Part shown: positions 7,511 to 15,448 of the stretch, one piece after another
Layout: each line of letters begins with the position of its first letter
How positions within the stretch are numbered: position 1 is the stretch's first letter
Origin: Helicobacter sp.
Lineage (GTDB): Bacteria > Campylobacterota > Campylobacteria > Campylobacterales > Helicobacteraceae
Length of the DNA stretch: 35,647 bases
Assembly (NCBI RefSeq): GCF_029067145.1
Contig: NZ_JAIEFA010000067.1
Location: 1-35,647 of the forward strand
Reading direction: 5' to 3'
The notes under the pieces: model-generated
Told to the model about the DNA's origin: nothing
Database searches by the model: none
What the model saw: only the letters and a program-made list of their open reading frames with translations
Made by a program: the position numbers and the translations under genes

Positions 7511-8198
7511 GAATTTGGAGCAAAGAAATAAATAAATTTAAGAAGTCTAAATACAAACTCACTGCTGCCATTACAGGGCTATCATATAAGCCACGCACGA
7601 TATTTTGTGTGTCATAAGCGATAAAAATGCTGAACAAAATCGCTCCCGCTCCCGCTAACACAACTTGTAGAATCGAGCTTCCCAAAAATAAATTAATCAA
7701 AGAACCCACGACTACAACGATCAATGCGATAAATAGCATTTTGCCCATACTTGCTAAGTCTTTTTTCGTGCGCAATGCAAAAATACTCATCACGCCAAAA
7801 ATCGCTGTTGTCAGCAAAAACGCTTGAGCTACAATCTCTGCTCCACCGGGCATTCCTAAGATTCTGCTAAGAATAGGAGTGAGTGTTAAACCTGTCATAA
7901 AAGTAAAGGCAAAAAGCAACAATAAATTAAGACCTGCTTTTGCTCTTGCAAACATTAAACCAAACAATAAAGCAAATTCTAAAATCACAAATCCAATGTA
8001 ATATTGTGAAACCAAATCTCCTAATGCAGAAATTCCAATATATGCACCCACCGTTGCCGCAAGTAAAGAACCTGCAAAAAGTTGATAAGTTTGTTTTACA
8101 AAACTAATGAGCGCAATATCACTTTGTGCAAAAGCCTCATTATTTGTTTCATTCTGATAACCTTTATAATTCAAGGGTTTTCTATCGTATAATGACAT
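7485..8198 (-). CDS. Bax inhibitor-1 / YccA family membrane protein
   Basis: A 237-residue protein that is nearly all hydrophobic after the first 30 residues, with seven likely membrane segments. Family features include 'AFTFMTGLTLTPIL' and a C-terminal 'FIAYDTQNI' segment, which contains the Asp conserved in the pH-sensitive calcium-leak pore of the bacterial BI-1 homologue YetJ. The closest known relative by context is H. pylori HP0920, which also lies beside gapA. Its physiological role in epsilonproteobacteria is not established. The start ATG is preceded by AAGGAAT. Confidence 0.92.
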   Translation of the reverse strand: MSLYDRKPLNYKGYQNETNNEAFAQSDIALISFVKQTYQLFAGSLLAATVGAYIGISALGDLVSQYYIGFVILEFALLFGLMFARAKAGLNLLLLFAFTFMTGLTLTPILSRILGMPGGAEIVAQAFLLTTAIFGVMSIFALRTKKDLASMGKMLFIALIVVVVGSLINLFLGSSILQVVLAGAGAILFSIFIAYDTQNIVRGLYDSPVMAAVSLYLDFLNLFISLLQILGIFNSRE

Positions 8199-8233
8199 TT
8201 TAGTATTCCTTTTGTTTTAATTTTGAGGTTGCG

Positions 8234-8239
8234 ATTATA
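8234..8239 (-). promoter_or_regulatory. Candidate -10 box for the Bax-inhibitor/ThiD2 transcript
   Basis: Minus-strand GATATAATCGC contains a perfect TATAAT 35 bases upstream of the Bax-inhibitor start. It lies in the divergent spacer shared with gapA. Confidence 0.5.
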
Positions 8240-8272
8240 TCTAAAATTCACTAAGAATAGCATTAAATATGT

Positions 8273-8278
8273 TACAAT
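8273..8278 (+). promoter_or_regulatory. Candidate -10 box for gapA
   Basis: TACAAT (within GTTACAATTTTAC) lies about 30 bases before the gapA ATG, followed by a Shine-Dalgarno-like TTGGAGCG. With the opposing box at 8234-8239 it forms a compact divergent promoter pair. Confidence 0.5.
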
Positions 8279-8307
8279 TTTACTTTATTTAAAGAACTTG
8301 GAGCGAA

Positions 8308-9312
8308 ATGAAGAAAATTAAAATTTTTATTAATGGATTTGGCAGGATTGGACGCTGTATTACACGTGTTGCACTCTGTGAAATGCAAGATAAAATTGAA
8401 ATTGTTGGCATTAATGACCTTGCAAATCCAGAGATTTTAAGCTATCTTTTAACGCACGATTCCGTGCATCAAAATACCCCAATCCAATGTGGAGAAAATT
8501 CTTTCACTTTTAATGGCGTCAAAATTCCTTTCTCCCAAAAGAAAACACCAAAAGAGATTGATATTTTAGGGGCAGATATTGTCATTGAAGCAAGTGGTTT
8601 ATTTTTGACACAAAAAGAAGTGGAATCCCATTTACAAAAAGGAGCTAGACGCGTGATTTTTTCTGCTCCTGCAAAAGACGATACAAAAACTTTTGTCTTG
8701 GGAGTAAATCACAAGGATTATCAAGGGGAAAAAATCATCTCCAATGCAAGTTGCACCACTAATGCGCTTGCTCCGATTATTATGCTACTAGACGAAGCAT
8801 TTGGTATAGAAAAAGGAATCTTAACAACCATTCATAGTTATACCAATGACCAAAATCTCATTGACGCCGCACATCGCAAAAACGACTTTCGTCGCTCACG
8901 TGCAGCAGCGGTTAATATTATTCCAACAACAACAGGAGCAGCTAAAGCATTGCACTTGGTATTGCCACAAATGAAAGACAAACTACATGGACATAGTGTG
9001 CGCGTTCCTGTGCCAAATGTCTCTATGGTAGATTTAAATGTTAATTTAACACAAAAAACTAATGCAGAAGAAATCAATGCGATTTTCAAAGAAGCAGCTA
9101 ACAATAGGCTTCGTGGAATCTTGGGCGTAGATATGAACTTTGGCGTTTCACAAGATTTTGTAAATTGTCCATTAAGCGGTGTCGTAGCACTTGATTTGAC
9201 TTTTGTATTGGGTGAAAATATGGCAAAAATTATGACTTGGTATGATAATGAATGGGGCTATTCTCACAGAATCCTAGAAATGGCTCATTATATTTTAAAG
9301 GACAAAATTTGA
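8308..9312 (+). CDS. gapA: Glyceraldehyde-3-phosphate dehydrogenase
   Basis: A 334-residue enzyme of glycolysis and gluconeogenesis that converts glyceraldehyde 3-phosphate and NAD(P)+ to 1,3-bisphosphoglycerate. The Rossmann motif INGFGRIGR is at 8-16, catalytic C149 is in SNASCTTNALAP, and H176 (TTIHSYTNDQ) is its base. 'WYDNEWGYSHRILE' closes the catalytic domain. Length is normal for the family. It heads a plus-strand operon, and its TGA stop overlaps the TTG start of the next gene. The gapA/Bax-inhibitor pairing matches H. pylori HP0921/HP0920. Confidence 0.97.
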   Translation: MKKIKIFINGFGRIGRCITRVALCEMQDKIEIVGINDLANPEILSYLLTHDSVHQNTPIQCGENSFTFNGVKIPFSQKKTPKEIDILGADIVIEASGLFLTQKEVESHLQKGARRVIFSAPAKDDTKTFVLGVNHKDYQGEKIISNASCTTNALAPIIMLLDEAFGIEKGILTTIHSYTNDQNLIDAAHRKNDFRRSRAAAVNIIPTTTGAAKALHLVLPQMKDKLHGHSVRVPVPNVSMVDLNVNLTQKTNAEEINAIFKEAANNRLRGILGVDMNFGVSQDFVNCPLSGVVALDLTFVLGENMAKIMTWYDNEWGYSHRILEMAHYILKDKI

Positions 9313-10658
9313 AAAGTATAAAAATTTTTATTTATATTTTACTTAGCTTCTGTTTATTAAATGAAATTGCACTAGCAGAAAAAGTAAAAACAAACATCAA
9401 GAAAGAAATACAGAAAAAGAATGCCCCTTTTGACACTTATGAGCTAAAAGGTCAGCAAGATGGAACAACCTTATTAGTGATTGGTGGAATCCACGGAGAC
9501 GAGCCGGGTGGATTCTTCGCTCCTGCACTTCTTGTAGATTTTTATCAAATCAAAAAAGGCAAAGTAATTGTTGTGCCTAATTTAAATCCAGATAGCATTT
9601 TAGCCTTTAGACGCGGAATTTATAGAGATATGAATCGTAAATTTGCCACCATCAAACGCAATGATCCAGACTTTGATAATATCCAAGCTATTAAAAAACT
9701 TATTACCGATGAAGAAGTAGATTTCATTATTAATCTCCATGATGGGCACGGATTTTACCGAGAAAAATGGGAAAACTCTATTTTTAACCCTAAAGCTTGG
9801 GGACAAACTTATGTCATTGACCAAAAAACTTTAGACAATGTAGCCTTTGGAGATTTGGATTCCATCGCCAAACAAATAGAATCCAAACTTAACCAACGCC
9901 TACATTATGATTTTCATACCTTTGGTGTGCGCAATACAGAAACGCGCATTAAAGATGAAGAACAGCAAAATTCTCTTACTTTCTTTGCTATTACGCATTT
10001 GAAGCCTGCATTAGCAATTGAAACAAGCAAAAATATTACCGAATTGCCCCTTAAAACACTCTATCAATTAAGCTCCATTGAAGCATTAATGGAAATTTTA
10101 GGAATTGAATTTGAACGCAAATTTGACTTAAACCTAGAAAATGTTACCCAAAAAGTTAATGATTTTGGTAGCGTTAAAATCAACCATAATGTTACTCTTG
10201 ATTTAAATGGAATCCGAAGCCTTATCAATTTTACTCCGCTTCTAGCGCAAAACAATGTTTTTGATTTTACCCACCCTCTTGGGCGCGCAAAGAAAACAAA
10301 AGAAGGATATGAAATCTATATCGGACACAAAAGAATCAGCTTGCTAAAGCCTGATGTTTTCCCTATGCAATGCGATGTAAAAGAAGTTGAGATAGAGCTA
10401 GACAAAAAATCAATAAAAGCGAATTTTGGTGAAACCTTAGATTTCCAACAAAATTTCTTAATTCGCGGGCAAACAGGAGTGCGCGTTAATGTGATAGGTT
10501 ATTCCAAAAAAGGAATCGTAAGCGAACATGGACTTACCATTGATAAAGAAAATATTGACAAACGTTATTCTTTAGACCGAGCAAAAAATATCTTTCGCGC
10601 AGAATTTTATCAAGGTAAAAATTTCTGTGGTATGATTAATTTACGCACAAAAGAATAA
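9309..10658 (+). CDS. Csd4/Pgp1-type periplasmic D,L-carboxypeptidase (M14 family, cell shape)
   Basis: I place the start at the TTG overlapping the gapA stop (TTGA). It is in frame, has AAAGGA seven bases upstream, and gives a clean signal peptide (MKSIKIFIYILLSFCLLNEIALA). The open frame extends upstream into gapA, but that would destroy the signal. The 449-residue product matches the three-domain Csd4 length (about 440). Zinc ligands are H62 and E65 (GGIHGDEPGG) and H144 (NLHDGHG). Csd4 and C. jejuni Pgp1 trim the tripeptide of muropeptides to a dipeptide and are needed for helical shape. Most Csd4 homologues are reported to carry Gln at the first ligand; this one has His. A late 'LAIETSKNI' may supply the catalytic Glu. 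Confidence 0.88.
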   Translation: MKSIKIFIYILLSFCLLNEIALAEKVKTNIKKEIQKKNAPFDTYELKGQQDGTTLLVIGGIHGDEPGGFFAPALLVDFYQIKKGKVIVVPNLNPDSILAFRRGIYRDMNRKFATIKRNDPDFDNIQAIKKLITDEEVDFIINLHDGHGFYREKWENSIFNPKAWGQTYVIDQKTLDNVAFGDLDSIAKQIESKLNQRLHYDFHTFGVRNTETRIKDEEQQNSLTFFAITHLKPALAIETSKNITELPLKTLYQLSSIEALMEILGIEFERKFDLNLENVTQKVNDFGSVKINHNVTLDLNGIRSLINFTPLLAQNNVFDFTHPLGRAKKTKEGYEIYIGHKRISLLKPDVFPMQCDVKEVEIELDKKSIKANFGETLDFQQNFLIRGQTGVRVNVIGYSKKGIVSEHGLTIDKENIDKRYSLDRAKNIFRAEFYQGKNFCGMINLRTKE

Positions 10659-10660
10659 AA

Positions 10661-11644
10661 ATGCAATCTCCAAATATTCAAGACAAACAAAACACCGCAG
10701 TTGTGTTATTAAATATGGGAGGACCTAATTCTTTATTTGAGGTAAAAACATTTTTACAAAATATGTTTGCAGACCCTTATATTTTGCCAATTAAAAGTAA
10801 TTTTTTGCGCTCAATGGTTGGGAGCTTTATTGTCCATAAACGCTTGGAGGAAGCACAAAGCAATTATCAAAAAATTGGTGGAAAATCACCACTTGTTGGG
10901 CATACTTTTCAATTATGTGCAATGTTGCAAACTATGGAACCGCAAATATATTTTACCTACGCAATGCGCTATACTCCGCCTTTTGCGGACATAGTTGCGC
11001 AAGATTTAAAAGAACGTGGCATTCAAAAAGTTGTGCTTTTTAGTATGTATCCACATTTTAGTTACACAACCACAGCGTCCTCAATGGAGGATATTTTAAG
11101 GGCATTTAAGGCAAATAAGTTTACACCAAAAATAGTGCAAGTGGAACGTTATTATAAGGATAAGAGATATAATTTAGCAATAGTGGAACGCATTAAAGAA
11201 GCGTTAGGTGGAGAGGATTGTAGGGATTTTCATCTTGTATTTTCTGCACACTCCCTACCGCAGAGAAATATAGACAATGGAGACCCTTACCAAAAAGAAA
11301 TTTTAGAAAATGTAGAGATTCTAGAATCACTTTTTAAAGAGTTTGGGCTGGAGTTTGCAAGCATAAAAGTTGCTTATCAATCTAAAATTGGACCTATCAA
11401 ATGGCTTGAACCTAATCTACAAGATATTTTGCCCTATTATCAGAATAAAAAACTACTGATTTACCCGATTTCCTTTACAATGGATAATTCAGAAACAGAC
11501 TTTGAACTCTCCTACCAATATAAACTAGAAGCACAAAAATATAAGATTCAAGACTATCGTGTCGCAAAATGTCCTAATAGCACACAAGATTTTGCAACTT
11601 GCATTTTAGAGCTAATTCAAAATGCAGAACCGCTTGTATATTAA
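10661..11644 (+). CDS. hemH: Ferrochelatase
   Basis: A 327-residue enzyme that inserts Fe2+ into protoporphyrin IX in the last step of heme synthesis. It has the N-terminal 'VVLLNMGGPNSLFEV' element, the metal-site His in VFSAHSLPQRN with GDPY nearby, and the acidic 'SETDFELSY' helix. All are intact. The gene begins two bases after the stop of the carboxypeptidase gene, so gapA, the carboxypeptidase gene and hemH are likely co-transcribed. Heme is used by several proteins in this window (P450, c553, CcoN, CcoO, CcoP). Confidence 0.96.
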   Translation: MQSPNIQDKQNTAVVLLNMGGPNSLFEVKTFLQNMFADPYILPIKSNFLRSMVGSFIVHKRLEEAQSNYQKIGGKSPLVGHTFQLCAMLQTMEPQIYFTYAMRYTPPFADIVAQDLKERGIQKVVLFSMYPHFSYTTTASSMEDILRAFKANKFTPKIVQVERYYKDKRYNLAIVERIKEALGGEDCRDFHLVFSAHSLPQRNIDNGDPYQKEILENVEILESLFKEFGLEFASIKVAYQSKIGPIKWLEPNLQDILPYYQNKKLLIYPISFTMDNSETDFELSYQYKLEAQKYKIQDYRVAKCPNSTQDFATCILELIQNAEPLVY

Positions 11645-11724
11645 ATTTTTATCAAGAGCAAAATATTAATATTTGTTAAATAATGAGAGAATTCTAAACT
11701 AAAAATATAGGGAGAAAATTGTTA

Positions 11725-11753
11725 GCAAAAGTGTGAGTAACTCACACTTTTGC
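11725..11753. terminator. Bidirectional hairpin terminator shared by hemH and porB
   Basis: A perfect 13-base inverted repeat (GCAAAAGTGTGAG / CTCACACTTTTGC, TAA loop) lies between the convergent hemH and porB genes. The minus-strand porB stop codon (11742-11744) lies inside the stem, so the last codons of porB are part of the hairpin. On the plus strand the stem ends in CTTTTGCTTCTT; on the minus strand TAACAATTTTC follows. The flanking T runs are modest, but the stem is strong. Confidence 0.78.
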
Positions 11754-12686
11754 TTCTTCACGTCTTTGCAAATATTCCCAATATTCATTCACATTTTTTT
11801 GCCATTGCTCAATGATATGCTCATTTTCTGGTTTAAACAAATGTTTAAATCTTGCTTGAGCACCTAAATAATCACGCACAGGCACGATATTTTTAGGACG
11901 ATAAGTGATTTTTAATTCTCTTCCATTAATAATTTCAAAGAGTGGAAATACAAGAGAATCTACCGCTAAATCACTCATTTCAATTGTTTGATTAGATGGG
12001 AATCTCCATTCTGTGGTGCAAGCACTCATTGCGTTGATAAAAGTTGGTCCTTCTGTTTCAATCGCAGTTTTGATTTTTTTACTCATATCTTTCCATTTAT
12101 TAGGCGCAACTTGCGCAACATAAGGAGCTCCGTGTGCTGCCATAATAAAAAGCAAATCTTTTTTCTTGTCTTTTTTACCATAGCTTACGCGCCCCGCTGG
12201 TGTAGTAGTTGTAGAAGCACCAAGCGGTGTAGAACCACTCCTTTGCCCCCCTGTGTTTGCATACACTTCATTATCCAAACACACATAGGTGAAATCGTGC
12301 CCTCTTTCAAAGCAGCCACTAATAAATTGGAATCCAATATCATAAGTAGAACCATCTCCACCAAAGGCTACAAACTTGGGCTCTTTATCACTATAAAGCC
12401 TATTTTTGCGCTTTAATGCCTTATACATTGCCTCTGCACCTGCAATTGCAGTGGAACTATTCTCAAATCCAATATGAATCCAAGGAGTATCCCAAGAAGT
12501 ATAGGGATAAACTGCAGTACTCACTTCCAAACAGCCGGTAGAAGTTGCAATCAACAAAGGGTGTTCTGTGGCGTTTAATACTTCACGCACAATCATTCCG
12601 TGTGCGCAACCCGGACATAAAAGATGCGCACCTTCAAATCGCTCACTCGCTTTTGAATATTGTTTCAAATTTTTAATTTCACTCAT
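11742..12686 (-). CDS. porB: Pyruvate:ferredoxin/flavodoxin oxidoreductase, beta subunit
   Basis: This subunit binds thiamine diphosphate and an iron-sulfur cluster. Cys ligands are visible in LCPGCAHG, STGCLE and the later ACTTEW. The TPP/Mg motif is GGDGSTYDIG followed by 'DNEVYANTGGQ'. I set the start at MSEIKNLKQY because GGAG lies seven bases upstream; the frame stays open eight more codons but without a binding site. The product is 314 residues. It catalyses pyruvate plus CoA to acetyl-CoA, CO2 and a reduced low-potential carrier. It is the last gene of porCDAB, with 10 bases separating it from porA. Confidence 0.96.
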   Translation of the reverse strand: MSEIKNLKQYSKASERFEGAHLLCPGCAHGMIVREVLNATEHPLLIATSTGCLEVSTAVYPYTSWDTPWIHIGFENSSTAIAGAEAMYKALKRKNRLYSDKEPKFVAFGGDGSTYDIGFQFISGCFERGHDFTYVCLDNEVYANTGGQRSGSTPLGASTTTTPAGRVSYGKKDKKKDLLFIMAAHGAPYVAQVAPNKWKDMSKKIKTAIETEGPTFINAMSACTTEWRFPSNQTIEMSDLAVDSLVFPLFEIINGRELKITYRPKNIVPVRDYLGAQARFKHLFKPENEHIIEQWQKNVNEYWEYLQRREEAKV

Positions 12687-12696
12687 TTTGCGCTCC

Positions 12697-13914
12697 TTAA
12701 TTAAATCCAAGTTTTGGACCTCTAAGTCCGATAAATTGCTGTGTTGGGTGCGTTAGCTTCCCTGCTTTTGCATTGGCTTGTAATTCTTTTAGAATCTCTT
12801 GTAAATTGCTTTGTGTCAAATCGCGTCCGCCCAGTCCATAAATATAGTTGCTTACCACAGGTTTATTTGTGCCGTGATAAAGTGCTGCTACACCTTCGTT
12901 ATAAAGCATTCCCATTGCACCTGCGGGCAAACTTCTGTCTAAAAATGCTACCGCTTTGACTTTACTTAAACTTTCACAAAATGCCAAATAGGGAAATGGT
13001 CTAAGCGAACGAATACTTACAACACCTGCTTTAATACCATTCTTTCTTGCTTCTTTTGCAGCAATTCTTGCCGATTCCACCGTTGTGCCAAGTGCTACGA
13101 TTGCAACTTCTGCATCTTCCATATCGTATTTTTCTACAATGTTATATTTACGCCCTGTGAGTTTTTCAAACTCTTTAAAAGTGCGTTCAATCACGCCCAT
13201 AGAATTCATAATCGCATTGTGCAACTGCGCCTTATGCTCAAAATGCCAATCCTCCTCTGTTTGCGCCCCATAAGTTGCCGGACGCTCAAAATCTAGCATT
13301 GCATTTTTAGGTTTGTAATCACCAATAAATTTATAAGCCTCTGCGTCTTTTAGCGGGCGCACACTCTGTGCTGTATGAGAACAAATAAATCCATCTTGAT
13401 GCACCATAACCGGCAAGCGCACATCATAATCCTCTGCGATTCTAAATGCCATAAGATTAAAATCATACGCCTCTTGCGGATTATAGGTACATAGATTAAT
13501 CCAACCCGCATCACGTCCCAAATACATATCTGAGTGGTCTCCATTGACATTTAGGGGACTTGCAAGAGCACGATTCACGACATTTAACACGATGGGCAAA
13601 CGCATACCTGAAGCCTGATAGAGCACTTCCACCATCAAAGCAAATCCCTGTGAGCTTGTTGCTGTTGCTACGCGTCCGCCTGCTGCTGCTGCGCCTACAC
13701 AGCCACTCATTGCTGCGTGTTCGGATTCTACCATTACAAACTCGCCATCAATATAACCATTAGACAAAAAAGTTGCGTAATTTTGCACAATCGGTGTAGA
13801 GGGAGTAATCGGATATGCAGAAACAACATCAATCTGTGCTTGTCTCATTGCGTGGCTTGCTGCCATATTGCCGTCCCAAACTTCTACTTCTTGTAATTCA
13901 TAAACTTCTGCCAT
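12697..13914 (-). CDS. porA: Pyruvate:ferredoxin/flavodoxin oxidoreductase, alpha subunit
   Basis: A 405-residue alpha subunit carrying the pyrimidine-binding part of the TPP site and the CoA-related domain. Visible family segments include WDGNMAASHAMRQAQIDV, AYPITPSTPI and 'VESEHAAMSGCVGAAAAGGR', in which the E is the conserved TPP-activating glutamate. The start chosen is MAEVYELQEV, two bases after the porD stop, with GGAT upstream. Twelve further in-frame codons lie inside porD and lack a ribosome site. The Epsilonproteobacteria use this four-subunit enzyme in place of pyruvate dehydrogenase. Confidence 0.96.
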   Translation of the reverse strand: MAEVYELQEVEVWDGNMAASHAMRQAQIDVVSAYPITPSTPIVQNYATFLSNGYIDGEFVMVESEHAAMSGCVGAAAAGGRVATATSSQGFALMVEVLYQASGMRLPIVLNVVNRALASPLNVNGDHSDMYLGRDAGWINLCTYNPQEAYDFNLMAFRIAEDYDVRLPVMVHQDGFICSHTAQSVRPLKDAEAYKFIGDYKPKNAMLDFERPATYGAQTEEDWHFEHKAQLHNAIMNSMGVIERTFKEFEKLTGRKYNIVEKYDMEDAEVAIVALGTTVESARIAAKEARKNGIKAGVVSIRSLRPFPYLAFCESLSKVKAVAFLDRSLPAGAMGMLYNEGVAALYHGTNKPVVSNYIYGLGGRDLTQSNLQEILKELQANAKAGKLTHPTQQFIGLRGPKLGFN

Positions 13915-13916
13915 TA

Positions 13917-14312
13917 TTAATCCTTTTTCTTTTCTTCTTTTTTGGGCCATTTGCTAAGTGCATTTTCATTGCTCTCATAATCGCTAAACATCAAAAGAGA
14001 TTTTGGATTTGTTGGGCATACATCTACGCACACACCACAGCCTTTGCAATGCACATAATCTATACCGCTCATTTTTTCATCTCGCACCAAAATTGAAGAA
14101 TCCGGGCAATAAACCCAACAAAAATAACAATTAATACAATGCTCTACATTATGCACAGGTTTTTCTACACGCCAATGCGCTACACTCGCTTTATAAGAGC
14201 TATCCTCGCGATAATTCCTAGAATCTGCGTGTTTTTCTACCGCTGCGTTCCCTTTATCAAAAGGAAACAGCACAGAACCCGCTTCAAACTCGTTCCAACC
14301 TTTATAAGCCAT
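13917..14312 (-). CDS. porD: Pyruvate:ferredoxin/flavodoxin oxidoreductase, delta subunit (2[4Fe-4S])
   Basis: A 131-residue ferredoxin-like subunit with two four-cysteine motifs: HCINCYFCWVYCP (about residues 59-71) and HCKGCGVCVDVCP (about 88-100). Each should hold one [4Fe-4S] cluster, wiring electrons from the TPP subunits to an external carrier. An N-terminal extension (MAYKGWNEFEAGSV) docks such subunits to the complex, and a Lys/Glu-rich tail ends the protein. Second gene of porCDAB, nine bases after porC. Confidence 0.95.
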   Translation of the reverse strand: MAYKGWNEFEAGSVLFPFDKGNAAVEKHADSRNYREDSSYKASVAHWRVEKPVHNVEHCINCYFCWVYCPDSSILVRDEKMSGIDYVHCKGCGVCVDVCPTNPKSLLMFSDYESNENALSKWPKKEEKKKD

Positions 14313-14321
14313 TTTTTACTC

Positions 14322-14882
14322 CTATTTTACTTCGCTATACGCTTTTCTGATTACTTCCATATTTGCATCAATAATTTTTTGTGGAAGTTTTTTGCCTAAT
14401 ACTTTTTTGAAAGATTCCAAGAAAAAGTCCAACTCCAACGCACCTGAAATTTTTAAAAATGCTCCAAGCATTGGTGCATTAGGGATTGACTTACCAAAAG
14501 CCTCTAAAGAAAGCCCAATACAATCTAATGTATAAACTTCCTTACCTTTAAGCTCTGGCTTGGATTTTAAAAATTCCTCTTTACTTAAATGTGTCGTAAT
14601 AATGTATTTTGTGGAATCCTTTTCGTTTGCGCAAATATCTGTAATATACACTAAGCCCGGGTCAATAACTAAAATATAATCGGGATTCATAAATTTTTCG
14701 TGATTAAGAATTGGCGTATCATCAATGCGATTGTAAGCAGTCATTGCTGCGCCTCTTTTTGCTGAACCATAAAATGCAAAAGCCTGCACTTCCTTGCCTG
14801 TACCTGCAATCACATCTGCCAAACCTTTTGCTCCGGTTACTGCGCCTTGTCCTGCACGGCTATGCCATCTAATTTCAAGCAT
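14322..14882 (-). CDS. porC: Pyruvate:ferredoxin/flavodoxin oxidoreductase, gamma subunit
   Basis: A 186-residue gamma subunit, first gene of the por operon. The N-terminal 'EIRWHSRAGQGAVTGAKGLA' segment and the 'GSAKRGAAMTAYNRID' and 'GAFLKISGALELD' segments are typical of this subunit. The ATG follows TAGGAGGC, one of the best Shine-Dalgarno sites in the window. The promoter should lie in the 242-base AT-rich spacer upstream; candidate boxes there are too weak to choose between. Confidence 0.95.
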   Translation of the reverse strand: MLEIRWHSRAGQGAVTGAKGLADVIAGTGKEVQAFAFYGSAKRGAAMTAYNRIDDTPILNHEKFMNPDYILVIDPGLVYITDICANEKDSTKYIITTHLSKEEFLKSKPELKGKEVYTLDCIGLSLEAFGKSIPNAPMLGAFLKISGALELDFFLESFKKVLGKKLPQKIIDANMEVIRKAYSEVK

Positions 14883-15104
14883 AATGCCTCCTAAATTTAA
14901 TTTTTAAAGTTACAACTTAATTTTAAAGAAAACGCGCTTAAAAAAATCACTTTTTATGTTACATAGCCATAGAAAAATATTTCAAATGTGTAAAAATAAC
15001 CCATATTATTTGGAATCACAACAACAAAAATAATCTAAAAATATTAAAATGTGGAATCCTAAAAAAGTAAAGAATTGTAAGAAATAATGCAGTTTTTATT
15101 TGTA

Positions 15105-15121
15105 AAGCCCCAAAGGGGCTT
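15105..15121 (-). terminator. Hairpin after the DUF465 gene
   Basis: A perfect 7-base stem AAGCCCC/GGGGCTT with a three-base loop lies four bases past the DUF465 stop on the minus strand. It is followed by only a short T-rich stretch (TTTACAAATAAAAA when read on the minus strand), so it is a probable but not ideal terminator. It should separate this gene from porCDAB. The rest of the spacer up to 14883 is AT-rich and holds nothing else I recognise. Confidence 0.58.
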
Positions 15122-15124
15122 GGA

Positions 15125-15352
15125 TTATTTTTGGCTTTCTTTGATATATTCCATCACCATAGCATACGCTTCGTCTTTAAGTTCTAATTTTTTGCGTTTT
15201 AGCTCGGCTAATTCCATACTTGAAGCGTGTTCTCTACCCTCTGAAATATCTTGAATTTTTTGGTCTAATTCATTATGTTCATCAAAAATTTTAGCAAAAT
15301 GTGCGTTTTCTTGTTTTAAAACGCTAATCTCATCTCGGTATTCGTGCAACAT
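15125..15352 (-). CDS. DUF465 / YdcH-like small coiled-coil protein
   Basis: A 75-residue, highly charged helical protein. It begins MLHEYRDEISVLKQENAHF and has the 'FDEHNELDQKI' and 'LKRKKLELKDE' segments that typify DUF465. These short proteins are common in Proteobacteria and form helical hairpins or coiled coils; their role is unknown. The gene stands alone between a good promoter and a hairpin and has a strong ribosome site (AAGGAGAG). Confidence 0.88.
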   Translation of the reverse strand: MLHEYRDEISVLKQENAHFAKIFDEHNELDQKIQDISEGREHASSMELAELKRKKLELKDEAYAMVMEYIKESQK

Positions 15353-15383
15353 TGGCTCTCCTTAAAGGTAAATTAATATATAA

Positions 15384-15389
15384 ATTATA
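15384..15389 (-). promoter_or_regulatory. Candidate extended -10 promoter of the DUF465 gene
   Basis: Minus-strand TTTTGTCTATAAT holds a perfect TATAAT about 32 bases before the start, with T-rich sequence upstream as expected for epsilonproteobacterial sigma-70 promoters. Confidence 0.52.
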
Positions 15390-15448
15390 GACAAAATTGC
15401 CTTAATGCTTACCATTTTTACAAAATTTTAGATAATCTTATTTAAATT

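Noticed and set aside
9252..9308. Upstream ATG at 9252 as the start of the carboxypeptidase gene
   Set aside because: It lies inside gapA and would place 19 soluble residues before a clear signal peptide. The TTG at 9309 has a proper ribosome site and signal sequence directly after it.
11988..12416. 142-codon plus-strand frame antisense to porB
   Set aside because: Its composition (Cys, Phe and Ser rich) and exact overlap with the strongly conserved porB mark it as an antisense shadow.
12687..12710. Longer start of porB (MDLIKERK...)
   Set aside because: No ribosome site precedes it, whereas GGAG stands seven bases before the internal ATG. The extension reads like chance upstream sequence.
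13915..13950. Longer start of porA (MAQKRRKEKGLI...)
   Set aside because: The 12 extra residues overlap the Lys-rich end of porD, and the internal ATG has a GGAT site and the expected PorA N terminus.
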